Source: Flagellimonas sp. CMM7
GTDB lineage: Bacteria > Bacteroidota > Bacteroidia > Flavobacteriales > Flavobacteriaceae
Reading direction: 5' to 3'
Assembly: GCF_021390195.1 (NCBI RefSeq)
Contig: NZ_CP090003.1
Coordinates: 4,051,501-4,115,500 of the forward strand
DNA: 64,000 nucleotides
Part shown: positions 8,331 through 17,124 of the stretch, in pieces
Layout: each line of letters starts with the position of its first letter
How positions within the stretch are numbered: the stretch's first letter is position 1
Notes under the pieces: generated by a model
Seen by the model: only the letters and a program-made list of their open reading frames with translations
What the model was told of the DNA's origin: nothing
Databases searched by the model: none
Translations under genes and position numbers: made by a program

Positions 8331-9284
8331 ATGATTTCTACTAAAAAGTTGTGTTCTGTTTTCATTTTCACATTTGTTCTTTGTTGCTCTTTCAACGCAA
8401 ATAGTCAAGATGCAAATCCTTTAGAGGGTAGATGGGATATTGAAATGGAATTTGAAGGAAAGACCGTTCCTTCTTGGTTAGAAATTAGACATTCTGGGCA
8501 TGCCACGTTTATTGGTCGCTTCGTATTTGCTTTTGGGAGTGCAAGACCTGTATCAGAAGTCAAAATTCAAGACAACACCTTTAGTTTCAGTATTCCACGA
8601 CAATGGGAGCCTGAAGGAGACGATATGCAGTTTGAAGGCACTTTGAAAGATAATGCTCTAAAAGGCACTATGAAATATACCAATGGGACCACTTGGAATT
8701 GGAAAGGAGTTAAGTCACCAAAACTAGACTACAACGAAAACCCTGAATGGGATAAACCTATAGCCCTTTTTAATGGAAAGGATTTATCTGGATGGAACAC
8801 GGATGGTGATAACCAATGGGTGGTTAAAGACGGGGTATTAACAAGTCCTAAATCCGGTATAAACCTCATTAGTGATGAAAAGTTCATGGATTTTAAACTG
8901 CATGCCGAGTTCCGTTATCCAGAAGGCAGTAACAGCGGTATTTATCTTCGTGGCCGTTATGAAGTTCAAATAGCGGACAATATTGGGCTTGAGCCTTCTG
9001 ATATTTATTTTGGAGGTATCTATGGGTTTTTGGAACCCAATGAAAATGCTGCCAAAGCTGCCAATGAATGGCAGACTTATGATATTACCTTGATTGGAAG
9101 AAGAGTAACCATTGTGGCCAATGGGAAAACCATTATCAGTGACCAAACCATTCCGGGAATTACCGGAGGTGCTTTGGATAGCAGGGAATGGCAACCAGGT
9201 TCTTTTATGATTCAAGGAGACCATGGCCCCGTTGAATTTAAAAGTTTTGAGGTTACACCTATTAAATCACCATCTTACGAATAA
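8331..9284 (+). CDS. Secreted DUF1080 (3-keto-disaccharide hydrolase-like) protein
   Basis: A 317-residue protein with an N-terminal signal peptide (MISTKKLCSVFIFTF..., cleavage near NSQ-DA). The N-terminal third is a small beta domain (WDIEMEFEGKTVPSWLEIR). The C-terminal part is the DUF1080 lectin-like fold, recognised by ALFNGKDLSGW, NSGIYLRGRYEVQI and FMIQGDHGPVEFK. Some family members hydrolyse 3-keto-glycosides, others may only bind sugars. I used the ATG at 8331; the frame is open to 8304 but the extra nine residues precede the signal peptide. It converges with a second DUF1080 gene 12 nt away, probably an old duplication. Confidence 0.85.
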   Translation: MISTKKLCSVFIFTFVLCCSFNANSQDANPLEGRWDIEMEFEGKTVPSWLEIRHSGHATFIGRFVFAFGSARPVSEVKIQDNTFSFSIPRQWEPEGDDMQFEGTLKDNALKGTMKYTNGTTWNWKGVKSPKLDYNENPEWDKPIALFNGKDLSGWNTDGDNQWVVKDGVLTSPKSGINLISDEKFMDFKLHAEFRYPEGSNSGIYLRGRYEVQIADNIGLEPSDIYFGGIYGFLEPNENAAKAANEWQTYDITLIGRRVTIVANGKTIISDQTIPGITGGALDSREWQPGSFMIQGDHGPVEFKSFEVTPIKSPSYE

Positions 9285-9296
9285 GGTACTTGTTGG

Positions 9297-9899
9297 TTAT
9301 TTAATAGGTTTTAGTTTGATGTTACGCCATCTTACTTTAATGCCACCACCATCATGAATTTGCAACGCTATGGCTCCTTCTCCTTTGCCTATTATTTCAT
9401 CGGTTAGCTTTACCATTTCAACACCGTTGAGCCAAGTTGTAATATTTGGTCCATTGGCTAAAATCTTCATGGTGTTCCACTCCCCCATTTTTAATGCCTT
9501 ATCCTTTTCCGGTTCTGGTTTTATCAACCAACCACGACCATAAGATTCATATATACCACCGGAGCTATGTTCAGGTGGAGCAACTTCAACTTGCCATCCT
9601 GTTACTTTTGTGCCTTCAAAAGTTGACCTAATGAAAACACCACTATTGCCGTTGTTTTCTTGTTTGAATTCAACCGTAAGTTCAAAATTCTTGTAAAAGT
9701 CTTTGGTGCTTAGATATCCGTATGCGGCATCAGGGCCACTCTCACAGACAAGTTCCCCATTTTCAACATACCATTTTTCGGTACCATGATTTATCCAACC
9801 GTCAAGATTCTGGCCATTAAACAAATTGATAACGGTTTCCTGTGCACTACCTACTTGGACCAGTAATACGACTAAAAGGGTAAAAAGAGTGTTTTTCAT
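9297..9899 (-). CDS. Secreted single-domain DUF1080 protein
   Basis: A 200-residue protein with a signal peptide (MKNTLFTLLVVLLVQVGSAQ) followed by one DUF1080 domain. Family marks are LFNGQNLDGW, NSGVFIRST, GGIYESYGRGW and a closing VRWRNIKLKPIK. This is the typical arrangement of periplasmic 3-keto-disaccharide hydrolase-like proteins in Bacteroidetes. It is convergent with the larger DUF1080 gene. The substrate cannot be derived from the sequence. Confidence 0.86.
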   Translation of the reverse strand: MKNTLFTLLVVLLVQVGSAQETVINLFNGQNLDGWINHGTEKWYVENGELVCESGPDAAYGYLSTKDFYKNFELTVEFKQENNGNSGVFIRSTFEGTKVTGWQVEVAPPEHSSGGIYESYGRGWLIKPEPEKDKALKMGEWNTMKILANGPNITTWLNGVEMVKLTDEIIGKGEGAIALQIHDGGGIKVRWRNIKLKPIK

Positions 9900-10045
9900 C
9901 TTAATAATGTGCTTATTTAGACAATTAAGGTACAGATTCTTTGATTTTCTGGTAGGGTTTTTAGACCAATAGTTGTTTTAAACATATAGACAACAACTAA
10001 TTACATCCCAATAAACTATTCGCAAGTTTAACTCAAAAAAATGCT

Positions 10046-10213
10046 ATGGATGTAGTAAAAGAAATTATTAAAAACAGTGCTATAGGCCCACTTTCCAATT
10101 GGTACAAAGGCTTGGTACTTTCCTTGTTCTCTTCAATTGTGGGCATGCTATTAACTATGCTCGTGCTATTGTTGAAATATGGTCCCGAGATGAATATCCA
10201 ATATGGGTATTAA
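10046..10213 (+). CDS. Possible small single-pass membrane protein (55 residues)
   Basis: A short open frame with an A-rich region before the ATG. Residues 22-44 (LVLSLFSSIVGMLLTMLVLLLKY) form one clear hydrophobic segment, preceded by a polar amphipathic stretch (MDVVKEIIKNSAIGPLSNWY) and followed by a short polar tail. Its stop overlaps the stop of the convergent M14 peptidase gene by 3 nt. No known family is recognised. The clean membrane-segment layout argues for a real gene, but the length allows chance. Confidence 0.5.
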   Translation: MDVVKEIIKNSAIGPLSNWYKGLVLSLFSSIVGMLLTMLVLLLKYGPEMNIQYGY

Positions 10214-11676
10214 CGATAAATCAACCCGTTTCCAAAGTTTTGCTTTTCTATGGGTTTAGATAAATCTATTAGGAAGCCATTGATAACTGCATGGGTCAAT
10301 TTGCCATCTTTTTCTAAAAAGAAGGTTGGGTTTGCACCGGGTTGAAGATGAAAATCCTGCATTTTGTATGATTCAGATACAAAGTGGCCAGGTAGCTCCG
10401 TATAAGAAACTGGCGGTAAAAAATCCGATTTAAAATATCCATAACCTGATTTAAAAGGGCTATTTTCCGCGTTCCACATAGCTCTGGTATTTGTGTTTAT
10501 AGCTCTGGGGTAAAGCTTTGCAGGCACTATTTTGTATCCAGTGGCATCAAACGTCTCGTAACCATAAAAAGTGGATAGATCTCCTTGATCCATTACAACA
10601 CCCCTGTAATAGAAAGATTCGTGATTTTCATCATCAATTTCTTGTCGATGTATGCCTAAATCCAAAATATAATCTTTCCCTAAAAGTTCATAAGTCACGT
10701 TTTCCAGCTTTAAATCGAACAGTTTGCGATCATTGTGTGGAATTTTCTCGTATTCTTCAATGGCAATGTCTTGATAACTGTTCTTTGCTATTGTATAAAT
10801 CGCAGAAAGGATGGAGACATAGTTAAGTTTACGAATCTCTTGCTTTTCCACATCATTTGCATATCCTCCAGATTCTATCAAAATTAGGCTTGTGCCCCAT
10901 TTAGCAATATTGTCCCCAAAAGCTCTAGGCTCAAAATCATCACTGTAACGCCCCACCTGTCCTGGAGCATATTTTTGAATGATATTGTTCATATAAACAA
11001 TTACCTTCATCGCATTTGCACGTACTTCGTTTATATCTTTTTCATAGTTAAAAGCAGTAGCCAAATAGGAAATGGTTGCTGGTTTACTGGTTAGCTCCGC
11101 ATTATAGTATGTGCTTTGATCATGAAGGTTGAACCCAAATTTTGCATCCAAGCTATCACGAAGTCGTTTTAAAACTCTTCCTTCTGGGGATTGCAATCTT
11201 AATGCATCTCTATTGATGTCAATTCCCAAAGCATTCCTTCTTTGATAAACCTCTGCCCCATCAGGATTCAGCATAGGCAGAAAATGAAGTTTTAGTTTTG
11301 ATAGGATTTCCTCTTTTTCTGTTTTAAAAGCGGGTGCGTCCAGAAAGTTGAGAATATCAAAAATAGCCTGGGTAGCCGTTGGCTCATCTCCGTGCATTTG
11401 AGACCATAAGAAAATGTTGGTTTTTCCAGATCCAATGCTGATTAGGTTTAAATCACGACCTTCTATGGATTCTCCTACTTTTTGTACTTCAAATTTTGCA
11501 TTAGCATGAAATCTATTGATTAAAGGTTTTATCTGTTGATGCTTTATTCTTCTTTTATCCAAAGAGGGTTCTTTAAACTCCTCATAGGTTTCATACAATT
11601 TTGATGTTATGGTTTCTTGGGAATATGTTGCAAGTGTAAGGCAGCCTATTAGGAATAATACTATTTTTTTCTGCAT
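10210..11676 (-). CDS. M14 family zinc carboxypeptidase, secreted
   Basis: A 488-residue metallopeptidase with a signal peptide (MQKKIVLFLIGCLTLATYSQ). Zinc ligands are in HGDE (H95, E98) and H185 in FNLHDQ. The catalytic Glu is E268 in LILIESGG. NPDGAEVYQRRN and DINRD are the family substrate-binding signatures. The C-terminal half has no domain I recognise. I took the start at 11676 because the longer frame (to 11781) runs into the upstream amidase gene and lacks a signal peptide. It is the last gene of a three-gene envelope operon (3D protein, amidase, carboxypeptidase), so a peptidoglycan-peptide substrate is plausible but unproven. Confidence 0.9.
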   Translation of the reverse strand: MQKKIVLFLIGCLTLATYSQETITSKLYETYEEFKEPSLDKRRIKHQQIKPLINRFHANAKFEVQKVGESIEGRDLNLISIGSGKTNIFLWSQMHGDEPTATQAIFDILNFLDAPAFKTEKEEILSKLKLHFLPMLNPDGAEVYQRRNALGIDINRDALRLQSPEGRVLKRLRDSLDAKFGFNLHDQSTYYNAELTSKPATISYLATAFNYEKDINEVRANAMKVIVYMNNIIQKYAPGQVGRYSDDFEPRAFGDNIAKWGTSLILIESGGYANDVEKQEIRKLNYVSILSAIYTIAKNSYQDIAIEEYEKIPHNDRKLFDLKLENVTYELLGKDYILDLGIHRQEIDDENHESFYYRGVVMDQGDLSTFYGYETFDATGYKIVPAKLYPRAINTNTRAMWNAENSPFKSGYGYFKSDFLPPVSYTELPGHFVSESYKMQDFHLQPGANPTFFLEKDGKLTHAVINGFLIDLSKPIEKQNFGNGLIYR

Positions 11677-11680
11677 GTTT

Positions 11681-12340
11681 TTATTTTGATGGAACGGGTT
11701 TAAAATTAAATCTTTTTGTCGCTTTTCGCACTTTTTCCATGAAATCCATTCCTGGATCGGTCTTTTCCGTTCGGTATCCATCGTCTACTTCCAACCACAG
11801 CGGATGCCCTGCAAACTGGGTATATTCATAATGGCCGATTACATATTCGATATTATATTTTGTTGCCAGATAGTCAACCAGAAAAATGTTTGCCTTGAGT
11901 TGTTTTCGGGTTAATGGAGTTTCTTTCGTTCCTCCCACATTCTCAATCCCAATAGCGCAATGATTTAATCCAATGACATGTCTGGCCATAGTGGTTTCTG
12001 GCATTAACTGATAAATAGTACCATCTTGGTCTATCAGAAATTGAGAAGAAACGTTTAATCCACTCACACCTTTAATGTCCGGTCTCCAATTTGGCAAGGT
12101 CGGATTTTCAAAAGCCTCAAAAGACTTTTGAAGGGTGGGAATGGCAGTCCAATGCAAGACTATCATTTTAGGAACAATATCTGCCGTTTCCTGTTCCAAA
12201 TTGTAACGCTGTAACAGATATTCCTTTGTAAGAACAATCCGTTCTTCATTAAAAACAATAGGCATGTCCACTAGTTCTCTTTGAATTTTACAGGATGATA
12301 GAATACTTAAAACTAAAAGGATGACCCCAATTTTTTTCAT
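11681..12340 (-). CDS. N-acetylmuramoyl-L-alanine amidase lipoprotein (Amidase_2/AmpD-like)
   Basis: A 219-residue lipoprotein (lipobox LSSC, C17) with the Amidase_2 fold. The likely zinc ligands are H63 in VLHWTA, a later His (H170 in VIGHYEY or H179 in GHP) and D195 of KTDPG. It would cleave the bond between N-acetylmuramic acid and the stem peptide during cell-wall turnover, in the periplasm. The start at 12340 places a signal peptide at the N-terminus. The gene follows the 3D-domain gene by 5 nt and precedes the M14 gene by 4 nt, so the three are co-transcribed. Confidence 0.9.
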   Translation of the reverse strand: MKKIGVILLVLSILSSCKIQRELVDMPIVFNEERIVLTKEYLLQRYNLEQETADIVPKMIVLHWTAIPTLQKSFEAFENPTLPNWRPDIKGVSGLNVSSQFLIDQDGTIYQLMPETTMARHVIGLNHCAIGIENVGGTKETPLTRKQLKANIFLVDYLATKYNIEYVIGHYEYTQFAGHPLWLEVDDGYRTEKTDPGMDFMEKVRKATKRFNFKPVPSK

Positions 12341-12345
12341 GCTTA

Positions 12346-12768
12346 TTATTTGGAAGTAAATATAGTATCTATAGGGACCGCATAACAAATTTGTAATTTC
12401 CTTTTTCCCCACTCCCTTGCTTTTTTAACATCCTTTCCCATATAAATATCGATTCTGTTTTTCCATCTTCTATTCATTTTATCCTTTACATAAAAGGTGT
12501 CAGGAAAGGTATCGATCATGACCATGGTGTTATGCCTTAAGCCTTGGTGCAACAAATCTCTGGATATTGCAATACATTTCATTCCAGGTTTTAAGGTATC
12601 ACCCCAAGCTGCAATGTTTGGGTTGATGCTTTTGGTTTGCCATGTAACCGAATTGTATGCTGAAGCCGTTACTTCAATAGTTTTCCAGTCCCAATTGCTA
12701 TTCTTGGTGGGTTCAGACTCCTCTTTACAAGCAGTTAACATCAACAAACAAAGGATTAATCTCTTCAA
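12346..12768 (-). CDS. 3D (Asp-Asp-Asp) domain lipoprotein
   Basis: A 140-residue protein with a lipobox (LMLTAC, C14). The mature part resembles the 3D domain of lytic-transglycosylase-like proteins: VTASAYN near the start and KNRIDIYMGKDVKKAREWGKR at the end, which holds the conserved Asp. These are double-psi beta-barrel proteins of the RlpA/MltA type that act on peptidoglycan. It is the first gene of the 3D-amidase-carboxypeptidase operon. Enzyme activity is inferred only from family membership. Confidence 0.8.
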   Translation of the reverse strand: MKRLILCLLMLTACKEESEPTKNSNWDWKTIEVTASAYNSVTWQTKSINPNIAAWGDTLKPGMKCIAISRDLLHQGLRHNTMVMIDTFPDTFYVKDKMNRRWKNRIDIYMGKDVKKAREWGKRKLQICYAVPIDTIFTSK

Positions 12769-12814
12769 TAAAATGTATTAATGTTGGCATTTAAACATAT
12801 AAAATCTGCAAGCA

Positions 12815-13687
12815 TTATTTTGGAAGTGGTACATAAGAACTGTCGTGATCCATCATAGGGAAAGTCTTGTTCTCCCAGTTATTTTTTGCTTGATCTATTT
12901 TTTCCTTGCTTGATGAAACGAAGTTCCAATAGATATGGCGTTCTTCTTCAAACGGCTCACCACCAAATAAAAGCAAATGTGAGTTGGGTTGCAATGTAAT
13001 TTTACAAACATCCTCAACTTTGGACACCAGTATGTTTCCTTTTTCTATATTCTGATCGCATGCCAGTATTCCACCTTCAACAATGCAAATTCCAATTTCC
13101 CCTTTAAGATTCCCTTGGACATTAAGTTCATAGGTTGATTTATTTTTTACTTCAACCATAAAAAAAGGTGAATACGAAGGAACAGGAGATTTTTTACCGT
13201 AACCTTCTCCCGCTACCAAAGTAAACGCTGCATCGTCATCGTTCCATTTTGGTAAATCGGCCCCATCAATATGATGAAATTCGGGTTCCATTTCTTCCAA
13301 TTCTTTTGGGAGCGCCACCCAAATCTGATATCCATGGGCATTGAATACCTTCCCATTACGCATGTCCTCTGGAGTTCTTTCTGAATGGGAAACACCTTTC
13401 CCCGCGGTCATCCAATTTACAGAACCTGGACTTATGCGCTGTTGGGTGCCAATGCTGTCCTCGTGCATTATTTCGCCCTCCAACATAAAAGTTAAAGTAG
13501 AGAGTCCAATGTGTGGATGTTGGTCAACATCCATATATTTTGATGGGCCAAGTGTTGTGGGTCCCATGTGATCTATAAAAATAAAAGGGCCTATCATTCT
13601 TTTCTTTCTGAAAGGAATCAACCTACCCACAAGAAAATCCCCAATATCCCTGCTTCGTTCTTCTATGATCATTCCTAGATTGGACAT
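12815..13687 (-). CDS. Pirin family bicupin protein
   Basis: A 290-residue bicupin. The N-terminal cupin holds the iron ligands H57 and H59 (DQHPHIGL), H101 and E103 (VSHSERT). Bacterial pirins act as quercetin dioxygenase-like enzymes or regulatory partners; which applies here is unknown. A second, less conserved cupin occupies about 180-280. It is divergent from the serine hydrolase gene at 13738, with only 50 nt between them for both promoters. Confidence 0.92.
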   Translation of the reverse strand: MSNLGMIIEERSRDIGDFLVGRLIPFRKKRMIGPFIFIDHMGPTTLGPSKYMDVDQHPHIGLSTLTFMLEGEIMHEDSIGTQQRISPGSVNWMTAGKGVSHSERTPEDMRNGKVFNAHGYQIWVALPKELEEMEPEFHHIDGADLPKWNDDDAAFTLVAGEGYGKKSPVPSYSPFFMVEVKNKSTYELNVQGNLKGEIGICIVEGGILACDQNIEKGNILVSKVEDVCKITLQPNSHLLLFGGEPFEEERHIYWNFVSSSKEKIDQAKNNWENKTFPMMDHDSSYVPLPK

Positions 13688-13737
13688 GAAGTAAATGTTT
13701 ATATTTAGTCCCTGAAAGTTACAACAAATCTTAATCT

Positions 13738-15072
13738 ATGAAACTGTTTAAACGCGCTTTAGTCCTACTTCTCATTGTAGTTGGTGTATTGGTATACCTT
13801 AACTACACAAAGCTGAACATTATCTCTGGTTATGCATCAAAAAATATGGCTTCAAGTGTTTTTGTTGCTGGACGGTCTGCTGAATCGATTACGCAATATG
13901 ATAACAATGTTCCGCTCATTAAATTGGCGGAAACGGAAGTGGATAATGACACTAAATTGGCCTCGTCATCTGTTTATGGGTTTATGGAGCGTCAATCGGT
14001 CTATAGAGAAGGTTTGGGAACCGTGCTTATAAATGATGATTACGATTCAAGTGAGTTTACCTTAAAACCAAATCGAAACAAAGTATCCGATACTATTCCG
14101 TATCCATATGGTCAACTCAGTCCAAAAGACACTGTTTTTCCGGAAATTGATATGGCTCAAATGAATAAAGCGGTAGCAACTGCTTTTTCAAATGCTGATG
14201 TGCAAAAAACCAGAACCTTGTTGGTTTTGTACAAAGGACACTTAATTACAGAAAAATATATTGATGGATTTACCAAGGACACCCCTGTTTTAGGATGGTC
14301 TATGGCCAAAAGTGTTTTAGCAACCTGTTATGGAATTCTGGAACATCAAGGGAAGCTTGGTATGGACTGGCCTGCCCCTATTGCAGAATGGAAACAGGAT
14401 GAACGAAAGGATATCACCTTAAATCACTTATTACGTATGCAGAGTGGTCTAGATTGGGAAGAGGATTATACTAAAATCTCTGATGTTACTAAGATGCTGT
14501 TTTTGGATAGTGATATGACCAAAGCCCAGAAAGGGAAAAAGGCCATTGCAAAACCAACAGAAATCTGGAATTATTCTTCTGGCACTACAAATTTGCTATC
14601 GGGAATTCTTAGGCAGCAATTTAGATCGCACCAAGAATACTTGGATTTCCCCTATTCTGCATTGATTGATAAAATAGGAATGTATTCCATGGTTATGGAA
14701 GCGGATATCGCTGGAAACTATGTTGGGTCATCTTATGCTTGGGCAAGCACGAGGGACTGGGCACGTTTTGGACAATTGTATTTGGACAAAGGCCTATGGA
14801 ATGGAGACCAAATTTTTAACACCGCCTGGGTAGATTACATTACAGAGCCAACGCTGCATTCTGATGGTACTTACGGAGCTCATTTTTGGTTGAATGCCAA
14901 CGGGAAATATCCAGATGTGCCCAAAGATTTGTTTTCTTGTAATGGGCATGAAGGACAATATGTGTTTGTAATTCCTTCCAAAGATTTGGTTGTGGTACGC
15001 ACTGGATTGGCATCAGAACCCTCTTTTGATATCAATACCTTCTTGTCAGAGGTCGTTAAATCCGTGCAGTAA
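13738..15072 (+). CDS. Serine hydrolase, class C beta-lactamase/penicillin-binding fold
   Basis: A 444-residue protein with an N-terminal membrane anchor or signal segment (residues 5-22). The beta-lactamase-related domain spans about 155-440. The nucleophile motif is SMAK (S188, K191) in LGWSMAKSV, and YSSG provides the second (YxN-type) motif. NGHEGQY replaces the KTG box near the C-terminus. This group includes esterases, 6-aminohexanoate-dimer hydrolase-like enzymes and D-aminopeptidases, so antibiotic hydrolysis should not be assumed. It is a single gene followed by a terminator at 15219-15253. Confidence 0.88.
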   Translation: MKLFKRALVLLLIVVGVLVYLNYTKLNIISGYASKNMASSVFVAGRSAESITQYDNNVPLIKLAETEVDNDTKLASSSVYGFMERQSVYREGLGTVLINDDYDSSEFTLKPNRNKVSDTIPYPYGQLSPKDTVFPEIDMAQMNKAVATAFSNADVQKTRTLLVLYKGHLITEKYIDGFTKDTPVLGWSMAKSVLATCYGILEHQGKLGMDWPAPIAEWKQDERKDITLNHLLRMQSGLDWEEDYTKISDVTKMLFLDSDMTKAQKGKKAIAKPTEIWNYSSGTTNLLSGILRQQFRSHQEYLDFPYSALIDKIGMYSMVMEADIAGNYVGSSYAWASTRDWARFGQLYLDKGLWNGDQIFNTAWVDYITEPTLHSDGTYGAHFWLNANGKYPDVPKDLFSCNGHEGQYVFVIPSKDLVVVRTGLASEPSFDINTFLSEVVKSVQ

Positions 15073-15218
15073 ATCGATGTTTTGTATTAAAATTTAGTGT
15101 AAACCACAATAAAACGGCCCTTCACAACAATAATTTCATTTGTGGGAACTGTGGTGCTACATTTACATCGTAATAATAACCAAAAATAAATTTTTTCATT
15201 TTCATATAGTGTTCTCGT

Positions 15219-15253
15219 AAAAGAGTCTTGTCCTTAACGGCAAGGCTCTTTTT
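15219..15253 (+). terminator. Rho-independent terminator
   Basis: The arms AAAAGAGTCTTG and CAAGGCTCTTTT form a stem with one internal mismatch and a 10-nt loop, followed by T residues. It lies 146 nt after the serine hydrolase stop, so it may end a long 3' UTR or a short separate transcript. Confidence 0.7.
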
Positions 15254-15313
15254 AGTTTGTCCCCATTGGGTCTTTTGTCGTTTACACTGCTATGAAACAA
15301 TTGAACCAATCAT

Positions 15314-15336
15314 ACTCAGACAGGCTCAGTATGACG
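15314..15336. repeat. Degenerate REP-like palindrome (CTCAG...CTCAG-ATGAC family)
   Basis: ACTCAGACAGGCTCAGTATGA resembles the CCTGAAACAAGTTCAGG-TGACA palindromes that flank the GIY-YIG gene at 57326-57660, with one arm base changed. It sits 12 nt from the menB stop codon, in an intergenic space. Confidence 0.5.
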
Positions 15337-15347
15337 GTGAACTGGTA

Positions 15348-16190
15348 TTAAGGCAACCATTTATCTTCCCCAAAATCAGGTTTGCGTTTTTCCAAAAATG
15401 CATTTCTACCCTCTTTCGCTTCTTCTGTCATATAGGCCAAACGTGTTGCTTCACCCGCAAACACCTGTTGTCCTACCATACCATCATCCGTGAGGTTCAT
15501 GGCAAATTTCAGCATTTTTATGGACGTTGGTGACTTCGCCAGTACTTCTTGTGCCCATTGGTAGGCAGTACCTTCCAATTTTTCATGTGGAATTACAGCA
15601 TTTACCATTCCCATCTCATATGCTTCTTGGGCCGAATAGTTTCTACCTAAAAAGAAAATCTCCCTTGCTTTTTTCTGACCTACCATTTTTGCCAAATATG
15701 CGGAGCCATACCCCCCATCAAAACTGGTAACATCAGCATCTGTCTGTTTAAAGATGGCGTGTTCTTTACTGGCCAAGGTCATATCGCACACAACATGCAG
15801 GCTATGCCCTCCGCCTACGGCCCAGCCGGGTACAACGGCGATCACCACTTTTGGCATAAAACGAATCATTCGCTGTACTTCCAAGATATTCAATCTATGC
15901 TGACCGTCTTGACCAACATAACCCTGGTGCCCCCTAGCCTTTTGATCACCACCACTACAAAATGACCAAATTCCATCTTTGGTAGACGGTCCTTCAGCCG
16001 AAAGCAGCACCACTCCAATGGAAGTATCTTCCTGTGCATCATAAAAAGCCTTGATTAATTCACTGGTGGTATGGGGTCTAAAAGCATTACGCACATTGGG
16101 CCTATTAAAGGCAATACGGGCAACACCCTCACATTTTTTATAGGTGATATCTTCAAATTCTATGGCGGTCTGCCATTTGGGTGATTTCAT
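15348..16190 (-). CDS. menB: 1,4-dihydroxy-2-naphthoyl-CoA synthase MenB
   Basis: Closes the second ring of menaquinone by cyclising o-succinylbenzoyl-CoA, in the cytoplasm. The 280-residue protein has the crotonase fold. MenB-typical sequence includes ARIAFNRPNVRNAFRPHT, the oxyanion-hole SGGDQKARG segment, PGWAVGGGHSLHVVCD and TDADVTSFDGGYGS. The C-terminus RKPDFGEDKWLP is also characteristic. It stands alone here, convergent with the serine hydrolase. Identification is very secure. Confidence 0.97.
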   Translation of the reverse strand: MKSPKWQTAIEFEDITYKKCEGVARIAFNRPNVRNAFRPHTTSELIKAFYDAQEDTSIGVVLLSAEGPSTKDGIWSFCSGGDQKARGHQGYVGQDGQHRLNILEVQRMIRFMPKVVIAVVPGWAVGGGHSLHVVCDMTLASKEHAIFKQTDADVTSFDGGYGSAYLAKMVGQKKAREIFFLGRNYSAQEAYEMGMVNAVIPHEKLEGTAYQWAQEVLAKSPTSIKMLKFAMNLTDDGMVGQQVFAGEATRLAYMTEEAKEGRNAFLEKRKPDFGEDKWLP

Positions 16191-16310
16191 GTTGTTATTT
16201 TATGTAATAACAAAATAACGGAATTTACTTTTAGTTGTTTAGTGCTATTTAAAATCAATGGAATGCTAATAGGCTTAGGGGAATATGTTAAATAAGTAAT
16301 TATATAGGAA

Positions 16311-16344
16311 AATACTTACATAAGTATTTACTTTTATAAGTATT
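16311..16344. promoter_or_regulatory. Inverted repeat AATACTTA-CA-TAAGTATT plus third half-site
   Basis: A perfect 8-bp inverted repeat (16311-16328) followed 8 nt later by a third TAAGTATT (16337-16344). It ends 12 nt before the ATG of the broken fibre-like gene. The spacing and position suggest a repressor operator over the promoter or leader; the regulator is unknown. Confidence 0.45.
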
Positions 16345-16356
16345 AAACATATCAAA

Positions 16357-17008
16357 ATGAAAGAAACGGTTTTATTAGCAATGATTTATTTAGGAGTCAA
16401 ATGTCAGTTCACAAACAAACATATTTCCAGACAATGGAAACGTAGGAATAGGAACAAGCTCACCAAGCAACCCTTTACATATTTCAAGTAGCTCAGAAAA
16501 CCATCAATTGAGACTGCAAGGAACCAATGGTAAACATTCTTGGATTCAGTTTTACCCTAGTGGTGCCAATGTATTAAATTGGAAAACAGGTGTTAACACC
16601 AATGGGTTTAGTATTTATGATATTAGCAATGCTCAATATAGGTTTAATATATCGAACACAGGAAACGTAGGTATAGGCGCAACCAACACCAAAGGCTTTA
16701 AATTAGGTGTAAATGGAAAAATAGCGGCTACGGAAGTAAAAGTAGCAACATACGCTAACTGGTCGGACTTTGTCTTTAAAAATGATTATAACCTAGCAAC
16801 GCTAGCAGAAGTAGAAAACCATATAAAAGAAAAAGGACATTTAAAGGATATACCAAGCGCAGAGGATGTAAAAAAAGATGGTTTCTTTTTAGGAGAAATG
16901 GATGCCAAACTATTACAAAAAATTGAAGAGTTGACACTTTATTTGATTGAGCAGAACAAGAAAATAGAAGAACTCCAAAAAGAGATCATTACTTTGAAAA
17001 ATGAATAG
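16357..17008 (+). pseudogene. Frameshifted fibre-like surface protein (2-nt deletion)
   Basis: The ATG at 16357 opens a frame reading MKETVLLAMIYLGVKCQFTN, a secretion-signal-like start, which then stops being sensible near 16415. The following homologous text, FPDNGNVGIGTSSPSNPLHI, is in the +1 frame and continues to the stop at 17008. Restoring two bases in the CACAAAC run near 16412-16418 would give one 217-residue protein. The C-terminal part has the VGIG repeats and the coiled coil (KKIEELQKEI) seen in Bacteroidetes proteins related to phage tail fibres or endosialidase-chaperone-like tails, including LKDIPSAEDVKKDGFFLGEM. It could be a true pseudogene, a phase-variable gene or a sequencing error. 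Confidence 0.7.
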
Positions 17009-17124
17009 ATTATGCAGAGATTAAAAACAGTTTTAGATTAATTCTATCTGTATTTTATCGAGATCCCTACTTCATTTAAAATATGTTTTGTTGCCATGCG
17101 TTCAACTTATTAAATAAGAACACT

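Noticed and set aside
13738..15072. Antibiotic-resistance beta-lactamase call for the serine hydrolases (also 28948-30054)
   Set aside because: The motifs support only the wider fold; the KTG box is replaced, so resistance is not supported.
15137..15260. Possible small RNA between the serine hydrolase and menB (TTTG...TACATTTA promoter-like sequence, then the 15219 terminator)
   Set aside because: The promoter spacing of 15 nt is too short and the hairpin is adequately explained as the terminator of the upstream gene.
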